Origin: Rubinisphaera italica | GTDB lineage: Bacteria > Planctomycetota > Planctomycetia > Planctomycetales > Planctomycetaceae | DNA length: 64,000 bases | Assembly: GCF_007859715.1 (NCBI RefSeq) | Contig: NZ_SJPG01000001.1 | Location: 186,001 to 250,000, forward strand | Direction of reading: 5' to 3' | Part shown: positions 40,306-49,790 of the stretch, piece after piece | Position numbering within the stretch: the first letter of the stretch is position 1 | Layout: every line of letters starts with the position of its first letter | Notes under the pieces: model-generated | What the model saw: only the letters and a program-made list of their open reading frames with translations | Told to the model about the DNA's origin: nothing | Database searches by the model: none | Translations under genes and position numbers: made by a program

Positions 40306-43300
40306 ATGCGTTCAATAGTTCATTGCCTGTTCCTGACTGCCATTGTTTTGTGTTGTTCTACATTGGCATATTCGTCAGACCCTGAATATCAACCAAAAAT
40401 CGAGCCGAGTTCCAATGAAGGCAAGCAGGCGATTGAATCGTTCCGCATTCCGGAAGGCATGCAGGTCGAACTGGCAGCAGCCGAACCGAATGTGGCTAAT
40501 CCTGTCGCTTTCGCTTTTGATGAACAGGGGCGGATTTACGTTTGCGAAACGTTTCGACAAAAGCAGGGAGTCGAAGATAATCGCGGGCACATGTATTGGC
40601 TGGAAGACGATTTGCAGGCTCAAACGGTCGCCGACCGTCGGCAGTATATGTTGAAGCATCATCCGGAAATGCTTTCTGCCTGGACCGCTCAGCACGATCG
40701 GATTCGACTGCTCGAAGATGAAAACAAGGATGGCACATACGAAACCGCGTACGTGTATGCAGATGGATTTAATGATCTCGTCACCGGAACCGGAGCTGGC
40801 ATTCTGGAGTTCGATGGCGACGTCTATTACACATGTATTCCCCGCCTGTGGAAGTTTGAAGATACCAATGGCGATGGGCGGGCTGATGAACGCGAAATTC
40901 TGCAGGATGGTTTCGGAGTCCGATTCGCCTTTCGTGGACACGACATGCACGGCTTGACTCTCGGGCCGGATGGACGAATCTACTTCAGCATTGGTGACCG
41001 CGGATACAACTTGATCATAGAAGATGGTCGAGTGCTCAAACGCCCCGATACGGGAGCGGTCTTTCGTTGTGAACGGGATGGGTCTAATCTGGAAGAATTT
41101 GCTTACGGTTTGCGTAATCCCCAGGAACTTGCCTTTGATGATGATGGCAATCTCTTCACCGGCGATAACAACTCCGATAGCGGCGACAAGGCCCGTTGGG
41201 TGTATGTGGCAGAAGGTTCCGATTCCGGTTGGCGAATGTACTATCAATATCTGAGTGATCGAGGACCCTGGAATCGTGAACGAATCTGGTATCCATTCCA
41301 GGCCGATGAGGAAACGACAGCCGTTCAACCCGCTTACACTTTGCCGCCCATTGCAAACCTCGGAGATGGTCCTTCCGGGTTGGTTTCCTATTATGGTGTC
41401 GGACTACCCGATCGATACCAGGGACACTTCTTCCTGGCTGACTTTCGCGGACAAGCCTCGAATAGTGGAATCCGTTCTTTCGCCAACAAGCCGAAGGGAG
41501 CCGGGTTTGAACTGGTCGATTCTCATGAATATCTGTGGAACACGCTCGTGACTGATGTTGATTTTGGTTACGACGGTCGCCTCTACTTTTCCGACTGGGT
41601 CAACGGTTGGGACGGCATTCAAAAGGGACGCATCTATCGACAACAGCCTGAGGAAGATTCACTGAAACAATCAGGTAATGAAGTCGCACAGATATTTCAG
41701 CAGGCGTTTGCAGACAGGTCTGTTGAAGAACTGATCTCGATGCTCAGTCATGCGGATCGTCGTGTCCGTCAACGTGCTCAAATTGAATTGGCGTCACGCA
41801 ATGCTCAACAGGAACTTGTCGAGGTTGCTATTCATTCAAATGAATCCAGAGCAAGACAGCACGCGATTTGGGGGCTGTGGGAAATTGCTCGTCAGCCCGA
41901 AAAGAAAAGTGCGCTTGCTAAACTCATGCCACTGTTTCAGGATCCAGATGCCAATATCGTGGCACAGGTCTGCCGAGTTGTCGGAGACTGCCGCTATCAA
42001 AAAGCATCTCAGGAAATACGAGGGGCTCTCAAGCATGAGAATCCTCGCGTCGTCTACTATGCGGCAATTGCCTGCGGAAAGTTAGGGATTGCCTCTGCCA
42101 AAGACGAATTACTCTCACTCGCAACAACTCGCGGGAAAGAAGATCCTGTCTTAAGACATGCTCTCGTGATGGGTTTAACCGGAATTGGCGCAGCTCAGCA
42201 GTCCACAGAACAAACGGTCGAACTACTGGATGATCCCAAAGCAGGGACACGAGATTCCCGATTGGCGGTTGTGGTTGCCTTACGACGCTTGCGTGATTCT
42301 GCCATTTCGCAATTCCTGAATGATGCTGAGCCGAAGGTGGTCATCGAGTCGGCTCGGGCCATTCATGATGAACTGATCGAATTCGCGATGCCTGCACTTG
42401 CCAGTTATCAAGGAAATCTGACCTTTTCGGAGGCTCTGACGCGACGTGTGGTGAATGCGAATTATTTGCTCGGACAGCAGGAGAATGCAGAAACTCTTGT
42501 GCAAATTGCCACCAACGATCGTTTATCGGAAACCGTCCGTCAGCAGGCGATGACCGCACTATTGAATTGGTCGAGTGGATCAAATATCGATGCCGTGATT
42601 GGCAAGTATCGTCCAAGAACAGGACAGTCTGCTCCCTATCTGAAAGAAATTGTTTCAGGGTCGTTACCCGATTTATTCCGTGCCAGCGAGAAACTCCAGA
42701 AACAGGCGGTTGAACTGGCTGCTCTCTTAGAGATCTCTGACATCGCACCTCAGATGATGGAGTATGTCGATGATGAGAAGGCTTCCGTTGACTTACGAGT
42801 TTCGGCTTTACTGGCACTCGATCAGATTGCGACGAAGAAAGCCGATCCGATTGTAAAACGGATGATTTCTTCTGAACTGCCCGAACTGCGAAAAACGGCC
42901 CGCAAGATATTCGCCGCCCGGCATCCGGCAGAGGCGGGTCCTGTATTACAGGCCGCAATCGATGAGGGAACTTTGGCTGAGCAACAGGATGCAATTCATC
43001 AGTTAGCAAGGCTCGATGCAAAAATGACTCAGCAGATCCTGGCTGATCTGCTCCAGAAAATGTTGGCTGATCAATTGCCGCTAGGATTGCATCTTGACGT
43101 GATCCAGGCAGCAGAGGCCACGCAAGATCAGCAGTTAACAGGACTGGTCAAATCGTACAACGAAAAATTCGAGGCGGGGAATCCCGTTGAAAAATTCCGA
43201 GTTTGTCTGGAAGGTGGAAACAAGACATTGGGCGAAGAACTCTTCTTCGGAAACGCCGCTGCTTCCTGCAGGCGTTGTCACCTGGTCAATGGTCAGGGAG

Positions 43301-43668
43301 GTGGAGTCGGGCCAGATCTCTCCGAGATCGGTAAGAAAAACGAAGCCCACTACTTGCTCGAATCCATCGTCGATCCCAATGCAAAAATAGCCAAGGGGTT
43401 TGAGACAGTAATTCTAGTTACGATTGAAGGAAAAATTGTTTCGGGAATCATCAAAGAGGAAACCGACGATTTCATCACTCTGGTGAAGCCGATGGGAGAA
43501 ATCGTGCAGATTGCTCAAGACGATATTGAAGATCAGGCTCCCGGAAAATCAGGGATGCCGGCTGACATCGCCAACCAGATGACCAAAGCACAGATTCGCG
43601 ATCTGGTCGCTTACCTAAAGACCTTAACCGAAAAGAAAAATGTCGAAGCTCATGGAATTGAGGAATAA
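40306..43668 (+). CDS. PVC-type exported dehydrogenase: beta-propeller, HEAT repeats and heme-binding C-domain
   Basis: 1120 residues. Signal peptide (MRSIVHCLFLTAIVLCCSTLAYS). Residues about 40-460 are a propeller of the 'membrane-bound dehydrogenase' type: VAFAFDEQGRIYVCETFR, LTLGPDGRIYFSIGDRGYN, YGLRNPQELAFDDDGNLFTG and DFGYDGRLYFSDWVNGWDG. Residues about 470-960 are HEAT-like repeats. The C-terminus carries cytochrome c motif SCRRCHLVNGQGG with GPDLSEIG and the heme-domain tail (SIVDPNAKIAKGFETVILVT). Likely oxidises a sugar or alcohol outside the membrane. The frame starts at 40087, but ATG at 40306 begins the signal peptide and avoids overlap with the upstream gene. Confidence 0.93.
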   Translation: MRSIVHCLFLTAIVLCCSTLAYSSDPEYQPKIEPSSNEGKQAIESFRIPEGMQVELAAAEPNVANPVAFAFDEQGRIYVCETFRQKQGVEDNRGHMYWLEDDLQAQTVADRRQYMLKHHPEMLSAWTAQHDRIRLLEDENKDGTYETAYVYADGFNDLVTGTGAGILEFDGDVYYTCIPRLWKFEDTNGDGRADEREILQDGFGVRFAFRGHDMHGLTLGPDGRIYFSIGDRGYNLIIEDGRVLKRPDTGAVFRCERDGSNLEEFAYGLRNPQELAFDDDGNLFTGDNNSDSGDKARWVYVAEGSDSGWRMYYQYLSDRGPWNRERIWYPFQADEETTAVQPAYTLPPIANLGDGPSGLVSYYGVGLPDRYQGHFFLADFRGQASNSGIRSFANKPKGAGFELVDSHEYLWNTLVTDVDFGYDGRLYFSDWVNGWDGIQKGRIYRQQPEEDSLKQSGNEVAQIFQQAFADRSVEELISMLSHADRRVRQRAQIELASRNAQQELVEVAIHSNESRARQHAIWGLWEIARQPEKKSALAKLMPLFQDPDANIVAQVCRVVGDCRYQKASQEIRGALKHENPRVVYYAAIACGKLGIASAKDELLSLATTRGKEDPVLRHALVMGLTGIGAAQQSTEQTVELLDDPKAGTRDSRLAVVVALRRLRDSAISQFLNDAEPKVVIESARAIHDELIEFAMPALASYQGNLTFSEALTRRVVNANYLLGQQENAETLVQIATNDRLSETVRQQAMTALLNWSSGSNIDAVIGKYRPRTGQSAPYLKEIVSGSLPDLFRASEKLQKQAVELAALLEISDIAPQMMEYVDDEKASVDLRVSALLALDQIATKKADPIVKRMISSELPELRKTARKIFAARHPAEAGPVLQAAIDEGTLAEQQDAIHQLARLDAKMTQQILADLLQKMLADQLPLGLHLDVIQAAEATQDQQLTGLVKSYNEKFEAGNPVEKFRVCLEGGNKTLGEELFFGNAAASCRRCHLVNGQGGGVGPDLSEIGKKNEAHYLLESIVDPNAKIAKGFETVILVTIEGKIVSGIIKEETDDFITLVKPMGEIVQIAQDDIEDQAPGKSGMPADIANQMTKAQIRDLVAYLKTLTEKKNVEAHGIEE

Positions 43669-43721
43669 GAACGCCAGACAAAACTCAATAATTAAAAGCG
43701 ATCACGCAAGTCATTAAAGCA

Positions 43722-43778
43722 AGGGTGGCGAGGGAACTTTCGGGGGCTTCCCCTAAAGCAGAACGCCCCCGCCACTCC
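43722..43778. repeat. Family A element, short copy
   Basis: 57 bases: agggtggcgagggaac at the left, gggggcttcccc and agaacgcccccgccactcc at the right. Compared with 60285-60370 it lacks about 28 internal bases. The ends are inverted complements (ggtggcg/cgccac). Lies between the heme protein and NUDIX genes. Confidence 0.75.
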
Positions 43779-43824
43779 AGTTAATGATTCAGTTATTATC
43801 AAGTTTTGTCAGAGGAATTAGAAC

Positions 43825-44355
43825 ATGCCGGAAACACCCTCAGAAGAAGAGTGGTTCGATATTGTCGATGAGCACGATCAGGTTCTACGAAGTGCACCGC
43901 GCAGCGAAGTGCACGGCGAAGGACATCTGCATCGAGCCACACACATCTGGGTGATCAACTCTGCAGGAAAACTGCTGATCCATTTGCGGGCAGCCGGTAA
44001 AGAAGAGGAACCACTCAAGTGGACCTCATCTGCTTCCGGACATGTCAGTGCAGGGGAAGCTTATTCCGTATCAGCGGCTAGAGAATTGTCGGAAGAACTC
44101 GGCATTGAAGCTCAGCTGACCCGCTGGCACAAAATTATGTCCGGACCGGAAACAGGTTATGAACATACCGAGCTCTATGCCTGTCAGAGTGACGCCGTTC
44201 CAATACCCGATCCGAATGAAATCTCAGAGATTCAATATCTGGATTTCGCAGAGATCTACGAATGGCTGGACAGAGAACCAACCGCATTTACACATCCGTT
44301 TCGCGCGTTCCTGCGCTGGTCGCAAGAGAATTCTGATAAGATCGTCTTTGATTAA
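43825..44355 (+). CDS. NUDIX hydrolase
   Basis: 176 residues from ATG at 43825 with AGAGG 10 bases upstream. The Nudix box is complete: SGHVSAGEAYSVSAARELSE then ELGI (G-x5-E-x7-REL-x-EE-x-G-I). The preceding FDIVDEHDQVLRSAPRSEVH and HRATHIWVINSAGKLLIHLR resemble the IPP-isomerase/YfcD subgroup. Acts on a nucleoside diphosphate linked to some group; substrate unknown. Cytoplasmic. No operon partner. Confidence 0.93.
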   Translation: MPETPSEEEWFDIVDEHDQVLRSAPRSEVHGEGHLHRATHIWVINSAGKLLIHLRAAGKEEEPLKWTSSASGHVSAGEAYSVSAARELSEELGIEAQLTRWHKIMSGPETGYEHTELYACQSDAVPIPDPNEISEIQYLDFAEIYEWLDREPTAFTHPFRAFLRWSQENSDKIVFD

Positions 44356-44783
44356 ATTCAAAGTTAAATTAGAACCGTATTATTTAGATTACAGCAACGG
44401 TACATAGTGATCAGCATTGCGGGATCTCTCTGCTACTGGAATGATGTGATCAAATTATGCAGATTATCGGCCACTGCGATGCCTGTTCTGTATTTCAGGA
44501 GAAATCTTATTTTTACTGAATGACAATCGGCTGGAGCGATAGTCGTTAATCATCAAGTCAACAGAAGCTGACCGGAGCCGTGGGCTATGGACTGAAGTCA
44601 TGGAGTTCTGATGAATTGCTGTCGCAATCCGCCCACACGTTCTGGTGAAATTTTCCAAGGGGTAGAACCTGAAGGTTTCGCCTGAAGGCGAGAGCCTTGA
44701 ATCAAACTTGGGACCCATCGTTTGCAAAATAATTCCGCGTGTCGTCATGTCAGGTCATGCTTCACCTTTTGAGGAGAACATCA
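44356..44783. other. Intergenic stretch upstream of the sulfatase
   Basis: About 430 bases. A short palindrome (tcgcctgaaggcga near 44678) is the only structure noticed. No convincing gene. Promoter of the sulfatase gene is expected here. Confidence 0.4.
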
Positions 44784-46472
44784 GTGAATCGAACTCAAAG
44801 CGCTCTGTTTGCTTTTCTTGCCGTCTATCTTTCCGTTGCTTCGCCTCTGCAGGCGGTGGAACGGCCGAATATTATTTTGATTATGTCGGATGATATGGGC
44901 TTTTCGGACATTGGCTGTTATGGCGGGGAGGTGGAAACGCCGACGCTTGATGCACTGGCCGCCAAGGGTTTGAAGTTCACTCAGTTCTATAATACGGGGC
45001 GTTGTTGCCCGACGCGGGCTTCCTTATTAACGGGGCTTTATCCGCATCAGGCGGGGGTCGGTCACATGATGAATGACAAGGGGCTTGAAGGTTATCGCGG
45101 GGAGTTGAATCAACGATGTCGTACGATTGCCGAAGTGTTGAAGCCAGCCGGTTATTCGACATTTATGGCTGGTAAGTGGCATGTGACACCGCATATTGCT
45201 CCGGGGTCGCCACGAAATAACTGGCCATTGCAGCGGGGGTTTGATCGTTTTTATGGAACGATTCATGGAGCAGGAAGTTTCTTCGATCCGAATTCGCTCA
45301 CTCGGGACAACACGCAAATCTCTCCCTATGCCGATGAGGAATATCAGCCAGAGACTTATTATTACACGGATGCGATCAGCGATCATGCGGTGCGGTTTAT
45401 CGATGAGCATCAGCAGTCGAAGTCAGATGATAATCCGTTCTTCATGTACGTCGCGTACACGGCTGCGCACTGGCCGATGCATGCGTTGCCCGAAGATATC
45501 GCCAAATACAAAGGACGATTTGATGCGGGTTACGAAGAATTGCGAAAAGAACGCCTTGCCCGAGTGATCGACTTAGGACTTGTCGCCGAAGATACGCAAC
45601 TTTCACCCGGTGCCCGTGAGTGGGATCAGGTACAAAATCGCGAGTGGGAATTGAGATGCATGGAAGTGTATGCCGCGATGATTGATCGGATGGATCAGGG
45701 AATCGGCAAAATTGTGAACTCGCTCAAGCAGAACCATCAGTTCGACAACACTCTCATATTCTTTCTACAGGATAACGGCGGCTGTGCAGAAGGATTGGGG
45801 AGATCACCTAGAAAGAATCTGACAGCTCGGGCTGTAACGGCAACTCTGGATCCGATGCCAGCCGATGAATTGCAGACCGGAATGATTCCCGCTCAATCGC
45901 GCGATGGCTTCCCGGTTATCATGGGTCCGGGCGTGATGCCGGGGCCGGCTGATACTTATATCGCCTATGGCCAAGGCTGGGCGAATGTCTCGAACACTCC
46001 CTTTCGCGAATACAAACATTGGGTCCATGAAGGAGGCATCTCAACTCCGCTGATTATTTCCTGGCCGGAGCAGATCTCCTCAGGCGGAAAACTGGTGCGG
46101 GAGCCAAGTCACCTGATTGACATTATGGCAACCTGTGTTGATGTAGCCAGAGCGAATTATCCGCAGGAAGTGGGTGGTAATAAAATTCATCCGCTGGAAG
46201 GTTTGAGTCTGTTGCCAGTCATTGAAGAACAACCACTTAAGCGTGAAGCGATCTTCTGGGAGCACGAGGGGAATCGAGCGATTCGTGTTGGTGACTGGAA
46301 GTTAGTTTCTAAATTCAAAGAGCCCTGGGAACTTTACAACATTAAGACGGATCGAATCGAAAGCCACGACTTGAAAAAGCAGAATCCCGAACTGGCAATG
46401 GAACTCGAACAACGTTGGGATTCTTGGGCAGTACGGGCAAATGTGTTGCCATTGCGACCGAAAAAACAGTGA
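44784..46472 (+). CDS. Exported arylsulfatase (type I, formylglycine-dependent)
   Basis: 562 residues from GTG at 44784; GAGGAGAACATCA precedes it, and the reading VNRTQSALFAFLAVYLSVAS is a signal peptide. A longer frame from 44739 lacks a ribosome site. Metal site NIILIMSDDMGFSDIGCYG, the modification motif CCPTRASLLTG (CxPxR; Cys becomes formylglycine) and FMAGKWHV are present. A C-terminal FWEHEGNRAIRVGDWKLV segment is usual in planctomycete sulfatases. Removes sulfate from polysaccharides or aryl esters outside the cell. The converting enzyme is not in the window. Confidence 0.94.
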   Translation: MNRTQSALFAFLAVYLSVASPLQAVERPNIILIMSDDMGFSDIGCYGGEVETPTLDALAAKGLKFTQFYNTGRCCPTRASLLTGLYPHQAGVGHMMNDKGLEGYRGELNQRCRTIAEVLKPAGYSTFMAGKWHVTPHIAPGSPRNNWPLQRGFDRFYGTIHGAGSFFDPNSLTRDNTQISPYADEEYQPETYYYTDAISDHAVRFIDEHQQSKSDDNPFFMYVAYTAAHWPMHALPEDIAKYKGRFDAGYEELRKERLARVIDLGLVAEDTQLSPGAREWDQVQNREWELRCMEVYAAMIDRMDQGIGKIVNSLKQNHQFDNTLIFFLQDNGGCAEGLGRSPRKNLTARAVTATLDPMPADELQTGMIPAQSRDGFPVIMGPGVMPGPADTYIAYGQGWANVSNTPFREYKHWVHEGGISTPLIISWPEQISSGGKLVREPSHLIDIMATCVDVARANYPQEVGGNKIHPLEGLSLLPVIEEQPLKREAIFWEHEGNRAIRVGDWKLVSKFKEPWELYNIKTDRIESHDLKKQNPELAMELEQRWDSWAVRANVLPLRPKKQ

Positions 46473-46600
46473 GCATCGGAATCCCGAATAGGAAGTCAAT
46501 TCAATCGCCAGTTAACAATTTCATCATCAGAAATTCATGGAATCCCTTTCAGCTTAATATTGTTTCTATTTGAAATCAGATGCAATGAAAGAGAAATTCT

Positions 46601-48484
46601 GTGACTTTGGGCCCAAGCGACTTTGAACCATTCTATAAATTATTAGGAATCCCGGCTGATCAACAACCTCCAAATTATTATCAGCTACTGGGGATTTCTA
46701 TCGATGAAGATGATCTGGATGTAATTCGAGTTGCGTCTCGTCAACGTCGTGCATTGATCAAGTCGCATTCTCAACTCGGGCAACTCCCCGAGGCCAATGG
46801 TATCCTGTATCAACTCCAGGAAGCTGAACTGATTTTATCCGATCCTATTTCCCGTAAGGAATATGATGATCGGGCAGATCTGTTGCGGCTGAAGAAGCAG
46901 AGTTCATCCGATGATCCTCTCTATATCCAATCGAAAATCGAACCGGCTGCGCCCCAAGTTGTCGGCGAAGAGACTGGCCTCTGGAAAATGTTTGCAGGGA
47001 TTTGTGTTCTGCTTGTTGTCGTGTTTTCGCTGTTGGCCTGGCTGAATTCGGGAATCGTCTGGAATAAAACGCAACCGGAAATTGCCTCCAGAGGTGACGA
47101 ACAAGACAATACTTCCAGCCAGTCCTCTGGGAATCCGATTGATGAGTCTGGCGATTCTCCGACACGGGAAATGATGGAAGGAGGAATCGACCTGCTTCCA
47201 CTGATCAAGCTTCCGGAGAATGTTATCCAGGCAGAGTGGGAATTTAAAGATCAATTCTTAATCGGGGACTCGACTGCGAATTCGAGTCAAAACTATTCAC
47301 TGGTAAAGATTCCTTATGAGCTTCCTTCAAATTATGTACTCCAACTCAAAGTCAGGAATACAGACTCCCGCGATGACAGTGCCCTGGTTGCCGGGCTGGC
47401 GAATCAAGATGTCGGCTTTGCGGCTCACATGAAAGCCAACCGTACACAGAGTTGGCTGATGGATTACGAAACGGAACAGGCTAATGGCATGCATCAGGAT
47501 CGCAAGCCGGTTCAGTTTTTTAACTCGGAGGTGTTTTCGATTTTGACTTTTCGAGTGACTGAAAAATCAGTTGTGGTGGAAGAAAACGGAATCCCAAAAC
47601 TCAAATGGGAGGGGGATTTCAGTCAGCTCTCCCGCAAAAAATTCTGGGCGATGCCTCAGGGAGAAGATCCCCGCAGCCTGTTTCTGATGACGTATGGACG
47701 TTATGAATTTGCCGAGATCCGGCTGCATCCATATTACGGTCAGATGCGACCCTTGACCGAATTGAATACAGTCGAGGGCGACGAGCGTGGTCCCTGGTTA
47801 TCTGCAGATGGTTTGACCTTGTACTGGTGGGTCCGTCCGACCATGGAGGCGGAGTCGGAAATTTGGAGTGCCTCTCGACCAAATCACAATTCGGCATTCG
47901 CGAATAAGCGTCGCCTGATGCAGGGGGAATCTCCCACAATCACCGGCGATCAACTCGAGATGATTTATCTGCCAAGTCGCAGTAAAAGTGAAGCCTTGCA
48001 TATTTCGACACGTGAATCGATTCAGGAGTCGTTTTCTGATCCGGTTCCAATTCCTGCTTTTCAGGACTTTGCCTTCGATAATCCGTGTGTGAGTCAGGAT
48101 GGATTGACGATTGTGATGGAGAGCCGCTCTAAGAATGGGAAACCATATCTCGCGACACGAAGAAGCAGAGCAGACGCCTGGAGCATCCCTCAGGAAATGA
48201 TTGTTCCAGAATGGAATAACCAACCCGGTCGCTGGCGTGCTCCCATGTTGTCTGAAGATGGTTTGATTCTCACTGCGACTTATAGCACAGACACAGGAGA
48301 TCTCCATGTCCGCACAACTCGCGTTAATCGTGACTTGAACTTCAATAAAATGGAGCAGTCGGAAATTTCCCAACTGGGTGAAAGTTTTGCTTATCCACGG
48401 ATCAATGAAACAATAGGCGAACTGTATCTAGTAAAATTCCCCAAACCGGGTGACTTATGGGTTTCCAAATGGCCGTTGGAGTAA
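46601..48484 (+). CDS. Degenerate J-domain membrane protein with PD40-like repeats
   Basis: 627 residues from GTG at 46601. Residues 8-90 are J-domain-like (FYKLLGIPADQQPPNYYQLL through QEAELILSDPISRKEYDDRA) but the HPD tripeptide is missing: the helix II-III loop reads SHSQLGQLPEANG. A transmembrane helix (FAGICVLLVVVFSLLAWL, about 130-147) is followed by a Ser/Asp-rich linker, a LamG-like part (about 200-380) and four PD40/WD40-like repeats (GPWLSADGLTLYWWVR, ESPTITGDQLEMIYLPS, NPCVSQDGLTIVMESRS, RAPMLSEDGLILTATYS). The inner-membrane topology puts the J-like part in the cytoplasm and the repeats outside. Function unknown. Confidence 0.85.
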   Translation: MTLGPSDFEPFYKLLGIPADQQPPNYYQLLGISIDEDDLDVIRVASRQRRALIKSHSQLGQLPEANGILYQLQEAELILSDPISRKEYDDRADLLRLKKQSSSDDPLYIQSKIEPAAPQVVGEETGLWKMFAGICVLLVVVFSLLAWLNSGIVWNKTQPEIASRGDEQDNTSSQSSGNPIDESGDSPTREMMEGGIDLLPLIKLPENVIQAEWEFKDQFLIGDSTANSSQNYSLVKIPYELPSNYVLQLKVRNTDSRDDSALVAGLANQDVGFAAHMKANRTQSWLMDYETEQANGMHQDRKPVQFFNSEVFSILTFRVTEKSVVVEENGIPKLKWEGDFSQLSRKKFWAMPQGEDPRSLFLMTYGRYEFAEIRLHPYYGQMRPLTELNTVEGDERGPWLSADGLTLYWWVRPTMEAESEIWSASRPNHNSAFANKRRLMQGESPTITGDQLEMIYLPSRSKSEALHISTRESIQESFSDPVPIPAFQDFAFDNPCVSQDGLTIVMESRSKNGKPYLATRRSRADAWSIPQEMIVPEWNNQPGRWRAPMLSEDGLILTATYSTDTGDLHVRTTRVNRDLNFNKMEQSEISQLGESFAYPRINETIGELYLVKFPKPGDLWVSKWPLE

Positions 48485-48619
48485 TGACGACAGAACTCGT
48501 ATGGTTGAATTCGATCAAGTCTGCTTTATCTGTAGCGTCTGGCGATGCAAAAATACTAATAACGTTAGGCTTCAACGCGATACGCTATTACTGAATGTGT
48601 TCTTGGATTCATAAATTAT

Positions 48620-49657
48620 TCAGTCCGACTCATCAATCTTGTAGTCCACTAAAACGGCTCGATGATCGCTGCCTTCGCTGGGGATTGCCTGACAATGGAT
48701 CGGCTTGAGTGCTGGTGTCGACCAGCACTGGTCGATGCGAATTAGTGGTAGTTGATTCGCGATCGTACAGCCCCAGCCAACGCCTACTTCTTCAAAGGCG
48801 TCCTGCATGCCTGATGAGAGTGGAGAGAAAATTGCGTCTCCCGGTGGAGCGTTGAAATCCCCAGCGATAAGAACTTCGCTGCCTAGTGAATGAGAAGGAA
48901 GTTCTTTGAGAACGGAATTCAATTGGCTTCTCTGCAATTTGCGATGCTGTGAATAGGCCTGCCAGCACTCGGGATTCCAAAGATCGAGTCGAAATGGCGG
49001 GGCATAAAGGTGTACGGGAACCAGTAATAATTCAACGGTTCCAGATTCTGTCGGAATTCGGGACTTTGCGGGAAGACAATAGCCTGTAAAATCAAAGGGG
49101 GCTGGTATTTCTTCCAGTGGATATTTTGAAAGAATGGCCACATCGGGATCCCAGGCAGAAAAGCCTGCTTCGCTAAATATTTTTATTCGAAGTTTATCCA
49201 GACTGTCGCGACTGACTGTTTCCTGAATGAGGATGATATCGGGTTCATATTTTGCAAGTGCCAGAATCGCTCCCGCAGAATCGTGACAGTTGAGTGTAAT
49301 CACGCGTAAACTTTGACTTGATGCAGCACGCGTGACTGGTGGACGATTCTGATAGAGACCTCGTATGAGTGCAATTGGTGTATCCGAAATCAAATAGGTC
49401 AGTGCCAGAAAAGGGACCATGATCCAAAAATACTGGCGAGTGAAGATCGTGCCGTAGAGCAAGAGGGTGATCAGGCAGGGAATCGTCCAGACCCAGATTG
49501 GGTAAACAGTAATCGCCATGAATGAATCGGGACGGATCGAATAAATTATCGTCAATGAAATAATAATTAGACTACTGAGAAGACAGACCGGTATCATGAA
49601 CCGCTTTCGTGAATGAAAGACCTTATCATCACTCGAATGTTCAGAGGATTGATTCAT
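48620..49657 (-). CDS. Membrane-anchored endonuclease/exonuclease/phosphatase-family hydrolase
   Basis: 345 residues from ATG at 49657. Three hydrophobic helices (about 20-40, 48-68, 74-92) precede an EEP domain: VITLNCHDSAGAI, IILIQETVSRDS (catalytic Glu), VPVHLYAP, IAGDFNAPPGD (Asp/Asn) and EGSDHRAVLVDY (Asp/His). The fold includes phosphodiesterases and nucleases; a three-helix anchor is common in exported planctomycete and proteobacterial members of unknown substrate. Stands alone. Confidence 0.88.
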   Translation of the reverse strand: MNQSSEHSSDDKVFHSRKRFMIPVCLLSSLIIISLTIIYSIRPDSFMAITVYPIWVWTIPCLITLLLYGTIFTRQYFWIMVPFLALTYLISDTPIALIRGLYQNRPPVTRAASSQSLRVITLNCHDSAGAILALAKYEPDIILIQETVSRDSLDKLRIKIFSEAGFSAWDPDVAILSKYPLEEIPAPFDFTGYCLPAKSRIPTESGTVELLLVPVHLYAPPFRLDLWNPECWQAYSQHRKLQRSQLNSVLKELPSHSLGSEVLIAGDFNAPPGDAIFSPLSSGMQDAFEEVGVGWGCTIANQLPLIRIDQCWSTPALKPIHCQAIPSEGSDHRAVLVDYKIDESD

Positions 49658-49790
49658 CGTAATTCAATTCCGATTCGAGGTGCTCGATTGTCCAAGTAAA
49701 AAACTTATCATTCAATAACTGATATCCGCAGTATAATATTCAATTGAACTTGTTTGAGTAATCTCAAAAGTAAGAATACGGAGCAGACGT

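Noticed and set aside
40375..41328. 317-residue minus-strand frame inside the large heme protein gene
   Set aside because: It is antisense to clear propeller repeats; its length follows from codon bias of the real gene.
44739..44783. Longer sulfatase start
   Set aside because: The extension has no ribosome site and disturbs the signal peptide; GTG at 44784 has GAGGAG in place.
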